Shown here: positions 10,827 to 22,745 of the stretch, in pieces
Layout of the letters: every line of letters starts with the position of its first letter
How positions within the stretch are numbered: position 1 is the stretch's first letter
NCBI GenBank assembly: GCA_964059195.1
Contig: CAXKWD010000002.1
Span: 154,521,042 to 154,585,041, forward strand
DNA length: 64,000 nt
Source: Ectobius pallidus
Lineage: Eukaryota > Arthropoda > Insecta > Blattodea > Ectobiidae
Direction: 5' to 3'
Program-made: the position numbers and the translations under genes
Notes under the pieces: generated by a model
What the model was told of the DNA's origin: nothing
The model's input: the letters and a program-made list of their open reading frames with translations, nothing else
The model's database searches: none

Positions 10827-13800
10827 TTTATAAGGAACAGATATAACTAAGTCGGAGAAAATATTTCCCTCCATATAATGAATTTTTTCTTTGAATTGTT
10901 CCTCCTTCTTCTGCGAGAAATATGTAACATTAATGGAAAATCTCAATTTTCTCGAAGCGCGGAAGGAACTGGTTATTATTATTGATATATTCGAGATCAG
11001 ATGGGTCGGATTATAGATGAAACATGTAACTCGTCTCGGGAAAAAATTTTTCCTCGATGGAATGAATTTTTCTTTTTAATCGTCCATACTCTTTCTGCGT
11101 TGACTGGGTCACACTAATGGAAAATCGGAATTTTCTCGAAGTACTGAAGGAACTGGTTAATATTACTGTTATATTCGTGTTCAGAAGGGACGAATTATAA
11201 GGAACAGATATAACTAAGTCGGAGAAAATATTTCCCTCCATATAATGAATTTTTTCTTTGAATTGTTCCTCCTTCTTCTGCGAGAAATGTGTAACATTAA
11301 TGGAAAATCTCAATTTTCTCGAAGAGCGGAAGGAACTGGTTATTATTATTGATATATTCGAGATCAGATGGGTCGGATTATAGATGAAACATGTAACTCG
11401 TCTCGGGAAAAAAATTTTCCTCGATGGAATGAATTTTTCTTTTTAACCGTCCATACTCTTTCTGCGTTGACTGGGTCACACTAATGGAAAATCGGAATTT
11501 TCTCGAAGTACTGAAGGAACTGGTTAATATTACTGTTATATTCGTGTTCAGAAGGGTCGAGTTATAAGGAACAGATATAACTCAAGTCGGAGAAAAAATT
11601 TCCCTCCATATAATTAATTTTTTCTTTGAATTGTTCCCCCTTCTTCTGCGAGAAATGTCTAATATTAATGGAAAATCTCAATTTTCTCGAAGCGCGGAAG
11701 GAACTGGTTATTATTATTGATATATTCGAGATCAGAAGGGTCGAATTATAGATAACACATGTAATTTAGGTCGGAAAAAAATTTCCCCTCCATGTAATGA
11801 ATTTTTGTTATGAAATGGTCCTACTTCTTCTGCGTAAACTGTGTGACACTAATGGAAAATCGGTATTTTCTCGAAGTGCGGATGGAACTGGTTATTATTA
11901 TTGTTATATTCGTGTTCAGAAGGGTCGAATTATAGATAACACATGTAATTTAGGTCGGAAAAAATTTCCCCTCCATGTAATGAATTTTTGTTTTGAAACG
12001 GTCCTACTTTTCTTGTGTAAACTGTGTGACGGTAATGGAAAATCAGGTTTTTCTCGAAGGGCGGAAGGAACTGGTTATTATTATTGTTATATTCTTGTTC
12101 AGGAGGGTCGAATTATAGATACCACATGTAATTTAGGTCGGAAAAAAATTTCCCCTCCATGTAATAAATTTTTGTTTTGAAACGGTCCTACTTTTCTTGT
12201 GTAAACTGTGTGACGGTAATGGAAAATCAGTTTTTTCTCGAAAGGCGGAAGGAACTGGTTATTATTATTGTTATATTCGTGTTCAGGAGGGTCGAATTAT
12301 AGATAAAACATGTAATTTAGGTCGGAAAAAAATTTCCCCTCCATGTAATGAATTTTTGTTTTGAAACGGTCCTACTTTTCTTGTGTAAACTGTGTGACGG
12401 TAATGGAAATCGGTTTTTTCTCGAAGTGCGGATAGAACTGGTTATTCTTATTGTTATATTCGTGTTCAGAATTGTCGAATTATAGATAACACATGTAATT
12501 TAGGTTGGAAAAAAATTTCTCCTCCATGTAATGAATTTTTGTTTTGAAACGGTCCTACTTTTCTTGTGTAAACTGTGTGACGGTAATGGAAAATCAGTTT
12601 TTTCTCAAAGGGCGTAAGGAACTGGTTATTATTGTTGTTATATTCTTGTTCAGGAGGGTCGAATTATAGATAACACATGTAATTTAGGTCGGAAAAAAAA
12701 TTCTCCTCCATGTAATGAATATTTGTTTTGAAACGGTCCTACTTTTCTTGTGTAAACTGTGTGACGGTAATGGAAAATCAGTTTTTTCTCGAAAGGCGGA
12801 AGGAACTGGTTATTATTATTGTTATATTCGTGTTCAGGAGGGTCGAATTATAGATAAAACATGTAATTTAGGTCGAAAAAAAATTTCCCCTCCATGTAAT
12901 GAATTTTTGTTTTGAAACGGTCCTACTTTTCTTGTGTAAACTGTGTGACGGTAATGGAAATCGGGTTTTTCTCGAAGTGCGGATAGAACTGGTTATTCTT
13001 ATTGTTATATTCGTGTTCAGAATTGTCGAATTATAGATAACACATGTAATTTAGGTTGGAAAAAAAATTCTCCTCCATGTAATGAATTTTTGTTTTGAAA
13101 CGGTCCTACTTTTCTTGTGTAAACTGTGTGACGGTAATGGAAAATCAGTTTTTTCTCAAAGGGCGTAAGGAACTGGTTATTATTATTGTTATATTCTTGT
13201 TCAGGAGGGTCGAATTATAGATAACACATGTAATTTAGGTCGGAAAAAAATTTCCCCTCCATGTAATGAATTTTTGTTTTGAAACGGTCCTACTTTTCTT
13301 GTGTAAACTGTGTGACGGTAATGGAAATCGGTTTTTTCTCGAAGTGCAGATAGAACTGGTTATTATTATTGTTATATTCGTGTTCAGAAGGGTCGAATTA
13401 TAGATAACACATGTAATTTAGGTTGGAAAAAAATTTCCCCTCCATGTAATGAAGTTTTGTTTTGAAACGGTCCTACTTTTCTTGTGTAAACTGTGTGACG
13501 GTAATGGAAAATCAGTTTTTTCTCGAAGGGCGGAAGGAACTTGTTATTATTATTATTGTTATATTCTTGTTCAGGAGGGTCGAATTATAGATACCACATG
13601 TAATTTAGGTCGGAAAAAAATTTCCCCTCCATGTAATGAATTTTTGTTTTGAAACGGTCCTACTTTTCTTGTGTAAACTGTGTGACGGTAATGGAAAATC
13701 AGTTTTTTCTCGAAAGGCGGAAGGAACTGGTTATTATTATTGTTATATTCGTGTTCAGGAGGGTCGAATTATAGATAAAACATGTAATTTAGGTCGGAAA

Positions 13801-16396
13801 AAAATTTCCCCTCCATGTAATGAATTTTTGTTTTGAAACGGTCCTACTTTTCTTGTGTAAACTGTGTGACGGTAATGGAAATCGGTTTTTTTCTCGAAGT
13901 GCGGATAGAACTGGTTATTCTTATTGTTATATTCGTGTTCAGAATTGTCGAATTATAGATAACACATGTAATTTAGGTTGGAAAAAAATTTCTCCTCCAT
14001 GTAATGAATTTTTGTTTTGAAACGGTCCTACTTTTCTTGTGTAAACTGTGTGACGGTAATGGAAAATCAGTTTTTTCTCAAAGGGCGTAAGGAACTGGTT
14101 ATTATTGTTGTTATATTCTTGTTCAGGAGGGTCGAGTTATAGATAACACATGTAATTTAGGTCGGAAAAAAATTTCTCCTCCATGTAATGAATTTTTGTT
14201 TTGAAACGGTCCTACTTTTCTTGTGTAAACTGTGTGACGGTAATGGAAAATCAGTTTTTTCTCAAAGGGCGTAAGGAACTGGTTATTATTATTGTTATAT
14301 TCTTGTTCAGGAGGGTCGAATTATAGATAACACATGTAATTTAGGTCGGAAAAAAATTTCCCCTCCATGTAATGAATTTTTGTTTTGAAACGGTCCTACT
14401 TTTCTTGTGTAAACTGTGTGACGGTAATGGAAATCGGTTTTTTCTCGAAGTGCAGATAGAACTGGTTATTATTATTGTTATATTCGTGTTCAGAAGGGTC
14501 GAATTATAGATAACACATGTAATTTAGGTTGGAAAAAAATTTCCCCTCCATGTAATGAATTTTTGTTTTGAAACGGTCCTAATTTTCTTGTGTAAACTGT
14601 GTGACGGTAATGGAAAATCAGTTTTTTCTCGAAGGGCGGAAGGAACTTGTTATTATTATTGTTATATTCTTGTTCAGGAGGGTCGAATTATAGATACCAC
14701 ATGTAATTTAGGTCGGAAAAAAATTTCCCCTCCATGTAATGAATTTTTGTTTTGAAACGGTCCTACTTTTCTTGTGTAAACTGTGTGACGGTAATGGAAA
14801 ATCAGTTTTTTCTCGAAAGGCGGAAGGAACTGGTTATTATTATTGTTATATTCGTGTTCAGGAGGGTCGAATTATAGATAAAACATGTAATTTAGGTCGG
14901 AAAAAAATTTCTTCTCCATGTAATGAATTTTTGTTTTGAAACGGTCCTACTTTTCTTGTGTAAACTGTGTGACGGTAATGGAAATCGGTTTTTTTCTCGA
15001 AGTGCGGATAGAACTGGTTATTCTTATTGTTATATTCGTGTTCAGAATTGTCGAATTATAGATAACACATGTAATTTAGGTTGGAAAAAAATTTCTCCTT
15101 CATGTAATGAATTTTTGTTTTGAAACGGTCCTACTTTTCTTGTGTAAACTGTGTGACGGTAATGGAAAATCAGTTTTTTCTCAAAGGGCGTAAGGAACTG
15201 GTTATTATTGTTGTTATATTCTTGTTCAGGAGGGTCGAGTTATAGATAACACATGTAATTTAGGTCGGAAAAAAATTTCCCCTCCATGTAATGAATTTTT
15301 GTTTTGAAACGGTCCTACTTTTCTTGTGTAAACTGTGTGACGGTAATGGAAATCGGTTTTTTCTCGATGTGCAGATAGAACTGGTTATTATTATTGTTAT
15401 ATTCGTGTTCAGAAGAGTCGAATTATAGATAACACATGTAATTTAGGTCGGAAAAAAATGTCCCCTCCATGTAATGAATTTTTGTTTTGAAACGGTCCTA
15501 CTTTTCTTGTGTAAACTGTGTGACGGTAATGGAAATCGGTTTTTTCTCGAAGTGCGGATAGAACTGGTTATTATTATTGTTATATTCGTGTTCAGATTTG
15601 TCGAATTATAGATAACACATGTAATTTAGGTTGGAAAAAAATTTCCCCTCCATGTAATGAATTTTTGTTTTGAAACGGTCCTACTTTTCTTGTGTAAACT
15701 GTGTGACGGTAATGGAAATCGGTTTTTTCTCGAAGTGCGGATAGAACTGGTTATTATTATTGTTATATTCGTGTTCAGAAGGGTCGAATTATAGATAACA
15801 CATGTAATTTAGATCGGAAAAAAATGTACCCTCCATGTAATGAATTTTTGTTATGAAATGGTCCTACTTCTTCTGCGTAAACTGTGTGACACTAATGGAA
15901 AATCGGTGTTTTCTCGAAGTGCGGAAAAAACTGGTTATTATTATTGTTATATTCGTGTTCAAAAGGGTCGAATTATAGATAACACATGTCACTCACGTCG
16001 GAAAAAAAATTTCCCTCTATGTAATTAATTTTTGTTTTGAAACGGTCCTACTTTTTCTTCGTAAACTGTGTGACACTAATGGCAAATCGGTATTTTCTCG
16101 AAGTGCGAATTGAAGTGATTATTTTTTTTGTTATATTCGAGTTGACAAGGGTCGAATTATAGATAAAACATGTAACTCATGTCGGGAGAAAACGTTTCTT
16201 CCATGTAGTGAATTTTTTTGAAACTGTTCCTACTATTTCTGTTCAAAATCTGTGATATTAATGGAAAATCGGAATTTTCTCAAAGTGCGCAAGGAACTGG
16301 TTATTATTATTGTTATATTCGAGTTAAGAAGGGTCGAATTATGGATAAAACATGTAACTCATGTCGGATAAAAAAGTTCCTCCATATAATGAATTT
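10827..16396. repeat. Expanded inner ~184-bp array with higher-order repeat, element B right arm
   Basis: About thirty units in 5.57 kb against about nine in the other three arms. From about 12.5 to 15.1 kb, unit variants recur in a fixed order with a period of about 1103 bp (six units). Diagnostic variants at 13449, 13636 and 13820 reappear at 14555, 14739 and 14923. The arrangement resembles higher-order repeats of centromeric satellites and implies recent amplification by unequal exchange or replication slippage. Confidence 0.83.
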
Positions 16397-16731
16397 TTTT
16401 TTAATCGGTGTGATTTTCATGTCGTAAAGTCAGGGTAATAACCTTTATTATTACGTATGATAATTTTAAACAAACAAAATATCCGAAAAATCTGAATAGG
16501 CTTATTAGGTACATGCAAGAAGTCGGTAAAATATGCTGTAGGCTTTGTACAAGTTATGGCAACAAACGAGATGTTCTCAAAGAAAAAATACATAATACGT
16601 TCATTCATTCTTTGCTCTGCAGAAAGACATATTAGTTAAAAATGGTTAAAAATATACCGAGTAGAAAAAGCCGTGTGAAGATTTTATAACACCAGGACCA
16701 CCGGCTAGGAAATTATAAAAATATATACAGA
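16397..16731. repeat. Core block of foldback arm (B right)
   Basis: Reverse complement of the B left core. The 63-codon short frame translates identically in both B arms but differs from the A copies, so the arms within one element resemble each other more than the same arm between elements. Confidence 0.8.
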
Positions 16732-17520
16732 GTGACCCGTGAGCAGAACGGGGTTATTTAACTGTCACCTGTGAATAGAACGGGCTCTTACGGTCGTTTT
16801 AATATTAAACCTTTAAGTACTAGTCCCTACGCCAATTTAAACTATAACCCGCGATCGGAACGGGGTTATTTAAGTGTCACCTGTGAGTAGAACGGGCTGT
16901 TTCGCTCGTTTTAATATTAAACTTTAACAACTAGTCCCTATGCCAACTTAATCTATCACCCGCGAGCAGAACGGGGTTATTTAACGGTCACCTGTGAATA
17001 GAACGGGCTCTTGCGGTCGTTTTAATATTAAACCTTTAACTACTAGTTTCTATGCCAACTTAATCTATCACCCGCGAGCAGAACGGGGTTATTTAACTGT
17101 CACCTGTGAATAGAACGGGCTCTTGCGGTCGTTTTAATATTAAACCTTTAAGTACTAGTCCCTATGCCAACTTAATCTATCACCCGCGAGCAGAACGGGG
17201 TTATTTAACTGTCACCTGAGAATAGAACGGGCTCTTGCGGTCGTTTTAATATTAAACCTTTAACTACTAGTTTCTATGCCAACTTAATCTATCACCCGCG
17301 AGCAGAACGGGGTTATTTAACTGTCACCTGTGAATAGAACGGGCTCTTGCGGTCGTTTTAATATTAAACCTTTAAGTACTAGTCCCTATGCCAACTTAAT
17401 CTATCACCCGCGAGCAGAATGGGGTTATTTAACTGTCACCTGTGAATAGAACGGGCTCTTGCGGTCGTTGCTCGTAATATTAAACCTTTAAGTACTAGTC
17501 CCTACGCCAATTTAAACTAT
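16732..17520. repeat. Outer ~112-bp tandem array, element B right arm
   Basis: About seven units, mirror-oriented to 6745-8534 but less than half as long. It is followed by the ~200-bp terminal block ending CCGGTATTACC. Confidence 0.83.
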
Positions 17521-17726
17521 CACCCGGGAGCACCTGTGAGAAGAACGGGCTTTTGCGCTATTTTTAATATTAAATCTTTAACCACTGAAAATCGGCGTTG
17601 TGGATTCTGAATATAACACATTCGAATTTGGCGGCGGCGACGGTTGGAGTTGTCCTTACGGAACGCTGCCAGAATGAAGGCAACATGGCTTGCTGCGTAC
17701 AGGGACCCGTCAACTCCGGTATTACC

Positions 17727-18168
17727 CAGGGTGTTATTTTTCTTATTAGTGTTTTTTTACAGGTTGCTTTTTAATTGATTTATGCAATTGGTCATTATTT
17801 ATTATTTCAAATTGGATTGCATCATGATCAGCCAAACCTAGGTTAACTACTGCTATTTTGTAATCCTGTGGCATGTAGTTTGTCATGATATTATCTAAGC
17901 AGGCATTACCTCTAGTTGGTGTATTATTTGCACAATACATATTATATTGACGCAATAGGTTTAGCAAGTCTGTTACACTGGACTTGTTTTTCGTTATATC
18001 AAATTCTGCGTTTAAATCTCCACATATCACTTATTTGCACTTAGCGTTAATTAGGGTTTTCAAAACTGCCTCTAAAGATTGTAGAAATATATCTACTTTG
18101 CCTTTGGGAGATCTGTAAATTGTTATTATAATGATATTTTCCATGCACAATTGTATCGCTGTAACTTC
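17727..18168 (-). pseudogene. Non-LTR retrotransposon endonuclease, C-terminal part
   Basis: Read on the minus strand, this segment encodes the second half of an apurinic-type endonuclease/exonuclease/phosphatase domain of a LINE. ITIYRSPKG is followed by VICGDLNAEFD (catalytic GDLN), then a conserved N-terminated loop (LDNIMTNY) and LADHDAIQFE with the catalytic His. An in-frame stop lies just before VICGD. The first half of the same domain is at 28273-28483, and the two halves join in frame across the Gypsy-type insertion. The reverse transcriptase that should follow is missing because foldback element B abuts at 17726. The protein would nick target DNA for target-primed reverse transcription; here it is dead. 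Confidence 0.8.
18165..18168. repeat. Target-site duplication CTTC, left copy
   Basis: CTTC lies directly outside the left LTR, and the same four bases follow the right LTR at 28273-28276. Four-base duplications are usual for Gypsy-type integrases. Confidence 0.85.
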
Positions 18169-19505
18169 TGTGCCCCCTATAAGGGTGACACTATTTACGT
18201 ATGCTGGAAGCTTAACATACGATTGAGATGGTAGATCTGGTTTCGACCATTTTTAGCTAAACCAAGTAAACGCCCTGCTGAACCTTCACACTGTGGCCCA
18301 TTATCCCCATATGTAACTCTGAAAATTGATTGGACAAATTCTGGAAACCTCGGGTGACTACAAATACCATTAAGAAGCAAGGGTAAGGTTTAATTAACAA
18401 TTTTATTGAACAAATATGGGTATATCTGGTACTGATTATTGCTACCTGTATGGTTCTTTAGATATAATAAATATGCAAATAAATTAAATAAATATTAATA
18501 AATAATCTAAAAGTTAATATATACAAAATGGCTAATTATCCAATTTAAACAGTAGCCAAAGAATTACTCCATTAAAATTACTCTGTCCATACACATTTGT
18601 GGCATACAAGGTTATTTCAAAATTACGTGTCAGATTATTTCCTGAAAAAGCAATCACGCTGTATATAAGTTTGTATTAATAATTTTATTTTGTATTCCAA
18701 ATTAAACTTCACTCAGGAACTAATTAGTACGAGCTCTTCGTAATATCAAAGTCTAATTCAAAGAAGCTTGAAAGATTGTACCAGTTATGAAATATCACTC
18801 TGTATTTCGTACTTGACTTATGCCATAGATTCTACTTTAAACTTGAAATACTGCAACATGGAATCCAGTTTCTGACAACTGCTTGGATTATGTTAAACAT
18901 AGCCGGATTCTGACATTCTTTATATTACTTGAAAAATTAACCATTAATTTAGAAAAACCTACGAACGTGGTATTAGTTTCTGGAGAACTGGAGAATTATT
19001 TTAGGCGGACGGACGGACGAAGAAAAATGAAAAGCATTATATAAATAAATTACTAAATGTAGGCGAAATTTCTAGTAGCCAAAAACCCGCGAAAATGTAT
19101 AATCTAAACCTCAATAAATAAGCAAACTATATATACATTACGGCAAATTTAGGAGATCCAAAATCAGGTGAGATAAAGAATTGAACAGAATTTATGAATT
19201 GTATTAAGATAGAAAAAGAACAATCTCACCGAAACAGCAGGCACGATCCATGGCTGAACTGCTGTACACGCCCACCAAATCACAGTACCAAGCACTACAT
19301 TCTCGCGTCGTCAAAGCCAGCTCCCAACTGAAGCACGTAACATCGCCGCTCCAGGGTCTCGCTTCCACGTACCACGTTCAGAAATACCAGACGTAACCGC
19401 TGGTAAACTCGGACGCATAAAATCAAAGATATTTAACGTTTTTTGTGGTTCAAACAAACAACCATAGGGGCGCTTTATACCACTTGAGCCGAATTTCACG
19501 GCTCA
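18169..19505 (-). repeat. 3' LTR of the Gypsy-type element
   Basis: The 1337-bp LTR reads TGTGCCCCC...GGCTCA on the plus strand and has the same length as the other LTR. Its short open frames are duplicated in the other LTR and have no coding support. Confidence 0.93.
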
Positions 19506-19514
19506 TTCTCCCTC
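19506..19514 (-). promoter_or_regulatory. Polypurine tract
   Basis: On the minus strand GAGGGAGAA lies immediately before the 3' LTR. This is the expected position and composition for priming plus-strand DNA synthesis. Confidence 0.75.
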
Positions 19515-21864
19515 AATTGCCCTAAATAAAGTCGAAGACTTTATTTCAAATAATGCTTTTAGACCTTAACCTTAGAAATTACCCCCAAAAAAACACAACA
19601 TTTAAATAAATTGAACACTAAACCCAATCTTTTTCTTGAAAACTGCCGTCGAAAGTTCCACGCCTTGACCAGTGCCGTCGAAACTTCAGAAACTCTTGTA
19701 CTCTTCATGAGTTCCAAACACACGAACCACTCCATTTATATTCCTCCCCGGGGTAGGAGATAAACACCAGCACCAAACTGAAGAGAGAAAGACATCCAAT
19801 TCTTAGTCCAGACGCACCGAGCATTTCACCACTGGAGCAGGACTTCCAATATTCTGCAACTCTGCACCACAGGAGTGCCCAGCGAAGACCAAGGAACAGC
19901 TAGCCGGAAAGGTTTCCACCACCCAGCCGCTCGAGCAGGAACTGTAGAGAATAACTGCATCTGATGGACAGTAGTTTTTCTAGAGTCCAGATTGAGAGAC
20001 AGTGTCATGGACTTCTTGTCTCTAGCTAGATGTTGTGCCGCCAGGTCAAGATTCATCAAGACTGCGAAGTATCTTCTTGGAGAATCTATACTGCCACTCG
20101 ATGGATCAGATAAAGGTGGGGGCTAACAGGATGGCAAGTCTCGCCGAGGAAGGGCGCGGAAGGAAAACTAGAATTTTGAGGCAAAGCATCAAAAGGCACG
20201 ACAGGAAAATAGGGGATGGAAAAACGATCAACAAGATGAAGTGATCGTAAGATGGCAGTCGGCAGCACAGTAAGTTGCATTTGTGCAGCTCTTATCTGCT
20301 GTGTCCAAAAATACTGCTTGCTCTAGATCCAAAAGTTCTCCCATCCGAGCAGGGTCTCACTGTCATTGACGTCATGCATGGCTCTTAAAGTTTGCTTTGC
20401 CAAATAGCATGGAAATGGCTCCAATAAAGTATTTGCTTCAAATAGCACGCCTCAGAGATTCTCTCAGCATGACCAAGACCTGTAGCAGCACACTTCCATA
20501 TTTCCATCAAAGCTCCTCTCTAACTGGAATTCCGCTTACTCCCAATCCCAGCAGACATCACCGCTTATCTGGATGCAGTTGCATGTTTCTGCAACACAGC
20601 TTGTAGCTCAGCAATGCGTCCTCTCTAATCGATGCTTCCACTTTTGTTACAGGAACCAAACCCCAGACGTCTCCAGAGCCGGAACCAAGGTGACGGGCAC
20701 GGCACAAGACGGGACTCAGACAGGCAGCCAAGAAGAAAGAGAGGGATAGCCCCCCACATACTAGGTCCACACCAAGCCTGGGTCAGAGTACACGACCACA
20801 ACAATGTCCCTTGGGCAGATGACAACAAACTGAAACATAAAATGAAACCACACAGTATGCGTCCAAGCAAATATATATATTATAACCATACTTTAAAATA
20901 AATTACATTTAAAACAAAATGAGTTGGGAGCTGAAAATATGCTTCCTTGAAACCGATTCGCGAAATGAACATTCAGTTTCTCCTGAATCCTTTCCCACTT
21001 TATAAAATTTCAGGTACATTCACCATAACATTTATCAAGAATAAATACCAGCAACTTACAAAATCCAGGTGAGTGATTATCGGGGAGTTTATTGTAGGGG
21101 TCCCAGAATAAGGAAACCAAAAAGAGAGATCTAGGGAATTCCTTTGAATTTACCCAGACAACGGAACAAAATCGAAACGTCCAGCTCAATGGCTTCCGGA
21201 ATTACAAGTGAGCCGCCCGCGACGAAATATCTGAAAACTAAACCTCCTTACAGGAATTAGCAGAAGAATATATAAACGTATTCGTGGATCTACCCTTCCT
21301 CCCAGTCATAGGCGTAGCGAGGGGGGGTTTTGGGGGTTTGAACCCCCCCATTGATTAAAAAAAGGAAAATTGTATAATTTTTTTAAGTCTGCCCATAAAT
21401 TGCTTAATACAAGTATAAAGCGTGGGAAGCTTAAAACTCGTTATTTTGCGTCTTAATTTTTAAAATTTTCCGGGGAAGGACCCCCGGAAGCTTAAAACTT
21501 TTTATTTTGCATCTTAATTTTTAAACTTTTCCGTGGGAGAACCCCCGGAAGCTTAAAACTCGTTATTTTGCATCTTAATCTTTAAAATTTTCCGGGGGAG
21601 GGCCCCCGGACCCCCCTCTCCTTCCATACTCGCCAGACCCCGCGGATGTTATAACCCCCCATATGGTCGGCCTGGTTACGCCTATGCTCCCAGTAAGAAG
21701 TAAGAGGGAGCCCAAAACACCCCGAAATATTCATACGCAATATAAAATTTTTCAAAACTTTTAAATATTAGAAACACCCCAGTTTTGTATCTGACAAACA
21801 GAAACTTTTAGGCAAAGCATACCTCATTTAACCTAAATACCAAACCCTAAACATTAGTATTTAC
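19515..21864 (-). other. Long 3' region of the Gypsy-type element without a recognised gene
   Basis: About 2.35 kb lie between integrase and the 3' LTR, where an envelope gene would sit in errantivirus-like elements. Only short overlapping frames exist on both strands (for example 77 codons at 19826-20059 and 89 codons at 20632-20901). None shows a signal peptide followed by a transmembrane segment. 380 bp of the interval is the MITE at 21307-21686. I see no support for env. Confidence 0.6.
21307..21686. mobile_element. hAT-type MITE, copy 1 (nested in the Gypsy-type element)
   Basis: The element starts CATAGGCGTAGCG and ends GGTTACGCCTATG (inverted termini). It is flanked by the 8-bp duplication CTCCCAGT (21299-21306 and 21687-21694). 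The interior holds G-runs facing C-runs and three reiterations of a GAAGCTTAAAACTCGTTATT-like sentence. Two further copies lie at 31348 and 34710. The 8-bp duplication points to hAT transposase supplied in trans. Confidence 0.88.
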
Positions 21865-22745
21865 TTAAGGTACAAGAAGACCAGGCTTCAGGTGCGAAAC
21901 ATGGCACCTCCGCCGCGTTCCATCCTGACATTTCTGTAACAAAACTGTTACAGGAGTGAGAAAAGTCAAAATGCGATAAGAGCCTACAAAACGTTCCGGC
22001 AATTTTGCCGCCACCTTATTGGCCGCATTGCTCTTAGGGAAATTCTTGACCCACACCGCATCACCCTCTTTAAAAGGAACTGACCTTCTCCGTTTATTAT
22101 ATCTTTCAACTGTCCTACCATGAGAAATCTGTAAATTGTTAGCGGCCTTCCTCCACATCTGTTTGACTTGTTCAGCCCTATCTGGTTCTGGTAACAGTTC
22201 GTTGATAGACCATAAATTAGCTAGCGGATTATTTGGAGTAAACCCCAGCATGAGTGAAATAGGAGAGTAACCATGCGCCTCATATCGAGCAGAATTAAAG
22301 GCGTATTGGAGCCAGAATAAATTCTGGTCCCAAGACGTCTGATCCTGAGCATGATAGGCTATCAAAGCACTCTTCAAATTCCGGTTTACCCTTTCAGCTA
22401 AAGATGGCTGAGGATAGTACGGAGAAGTGGTGCAGTGTTTAATTCCCAAGTCAAAACAAAACTTGCGGAAGGTAGCCGAAACAAAATAACTAGCATTATC
22501 CGAAACCAGGTTTCTCGGAAACCCAAACACTGAGAAAACCCTTTTCAGACACTCAACAGTATTTCTCGTGTTGGCATCACGAACTGGGAAGAGCCAAACA
22601 AATTTCGTGAAGGCATCAACTACTACCAGAATGTACTGATTTCCATTCCGCGATCTGGGAAATTTACCTACATAATCAATGTATAACCGGTCTAAAGGGG
22701 CCTTGGGAACTTGAGAACTCAGGAAGCCCAAATTACTCGCCTGGT
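21865..22745 (-). pseudogene. Integrase of the Gypsy-type element (shifted frame)
   Basis: This DDE integrase core inserts the cDNA copy. The open frame spans 21865-22815 (316 codons), but its real integrase part starts near 22745, where it takes over from the upstream pol frame. Within that frame D47 (LYIDYVG), D106 (LVSDNASYF) and E141 (SLAERVNR) give a D-D-35-E spacing. A C-terminal basic segment follows (RYNKRRRSVPF), then a GPY/F-like region (FVGSYRIL). The zinc-binding HHCC part is in the upstream frame. A one-base loss near 22745 separates the two frames, so a polyprotein cannot be read through without frameshifting. Confidence 0.88.

Larger units (their letters stand above)
6538..17726. 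mobile_element. Giant foldback element B with unequal arms
   Basis: This 11.2-kb element has the same termini, arrays and core as element A. Its left arm is 6538-10490, the central spacer 10491-10826 and the right arm 10827-17726. The left arm has a long outer array (about 16 units) and a normal inner array (about nine units). The right arm has a shorter outer array (about seven) and an inner array expanded to about thirty units. No transposase is visible. Its left neighbour is element A; its right neighbour is a non-LTR retrotransposon remnant, which does not match the Penelope-like sequence left of A. Confidence 0.83.

Noticed and set aside
8840..16427. Recurring ~66-codon frames in the ~184-bp arrays (reading TGYYYCYIRVQ...) as a protein family
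   Set aside because: They appear in every unit on one strand per arm, change frame between units because 184 is not divisible by three, and mirror in the opposite arm. They are a by-product of repeat similarity.
645..17520. Tandem arrays as CRISPR
   Set aside because: Units are contiguous tandem repeats of 112 and 184 bp without unique spacers, in a eukaryotic transposon context.
19515..21306. An env gene in the Gypsy-type element
   Set aside because: No frame longer than about 90 codons, no signal peptide or transmembrane segment, and frames overlap on both strands.
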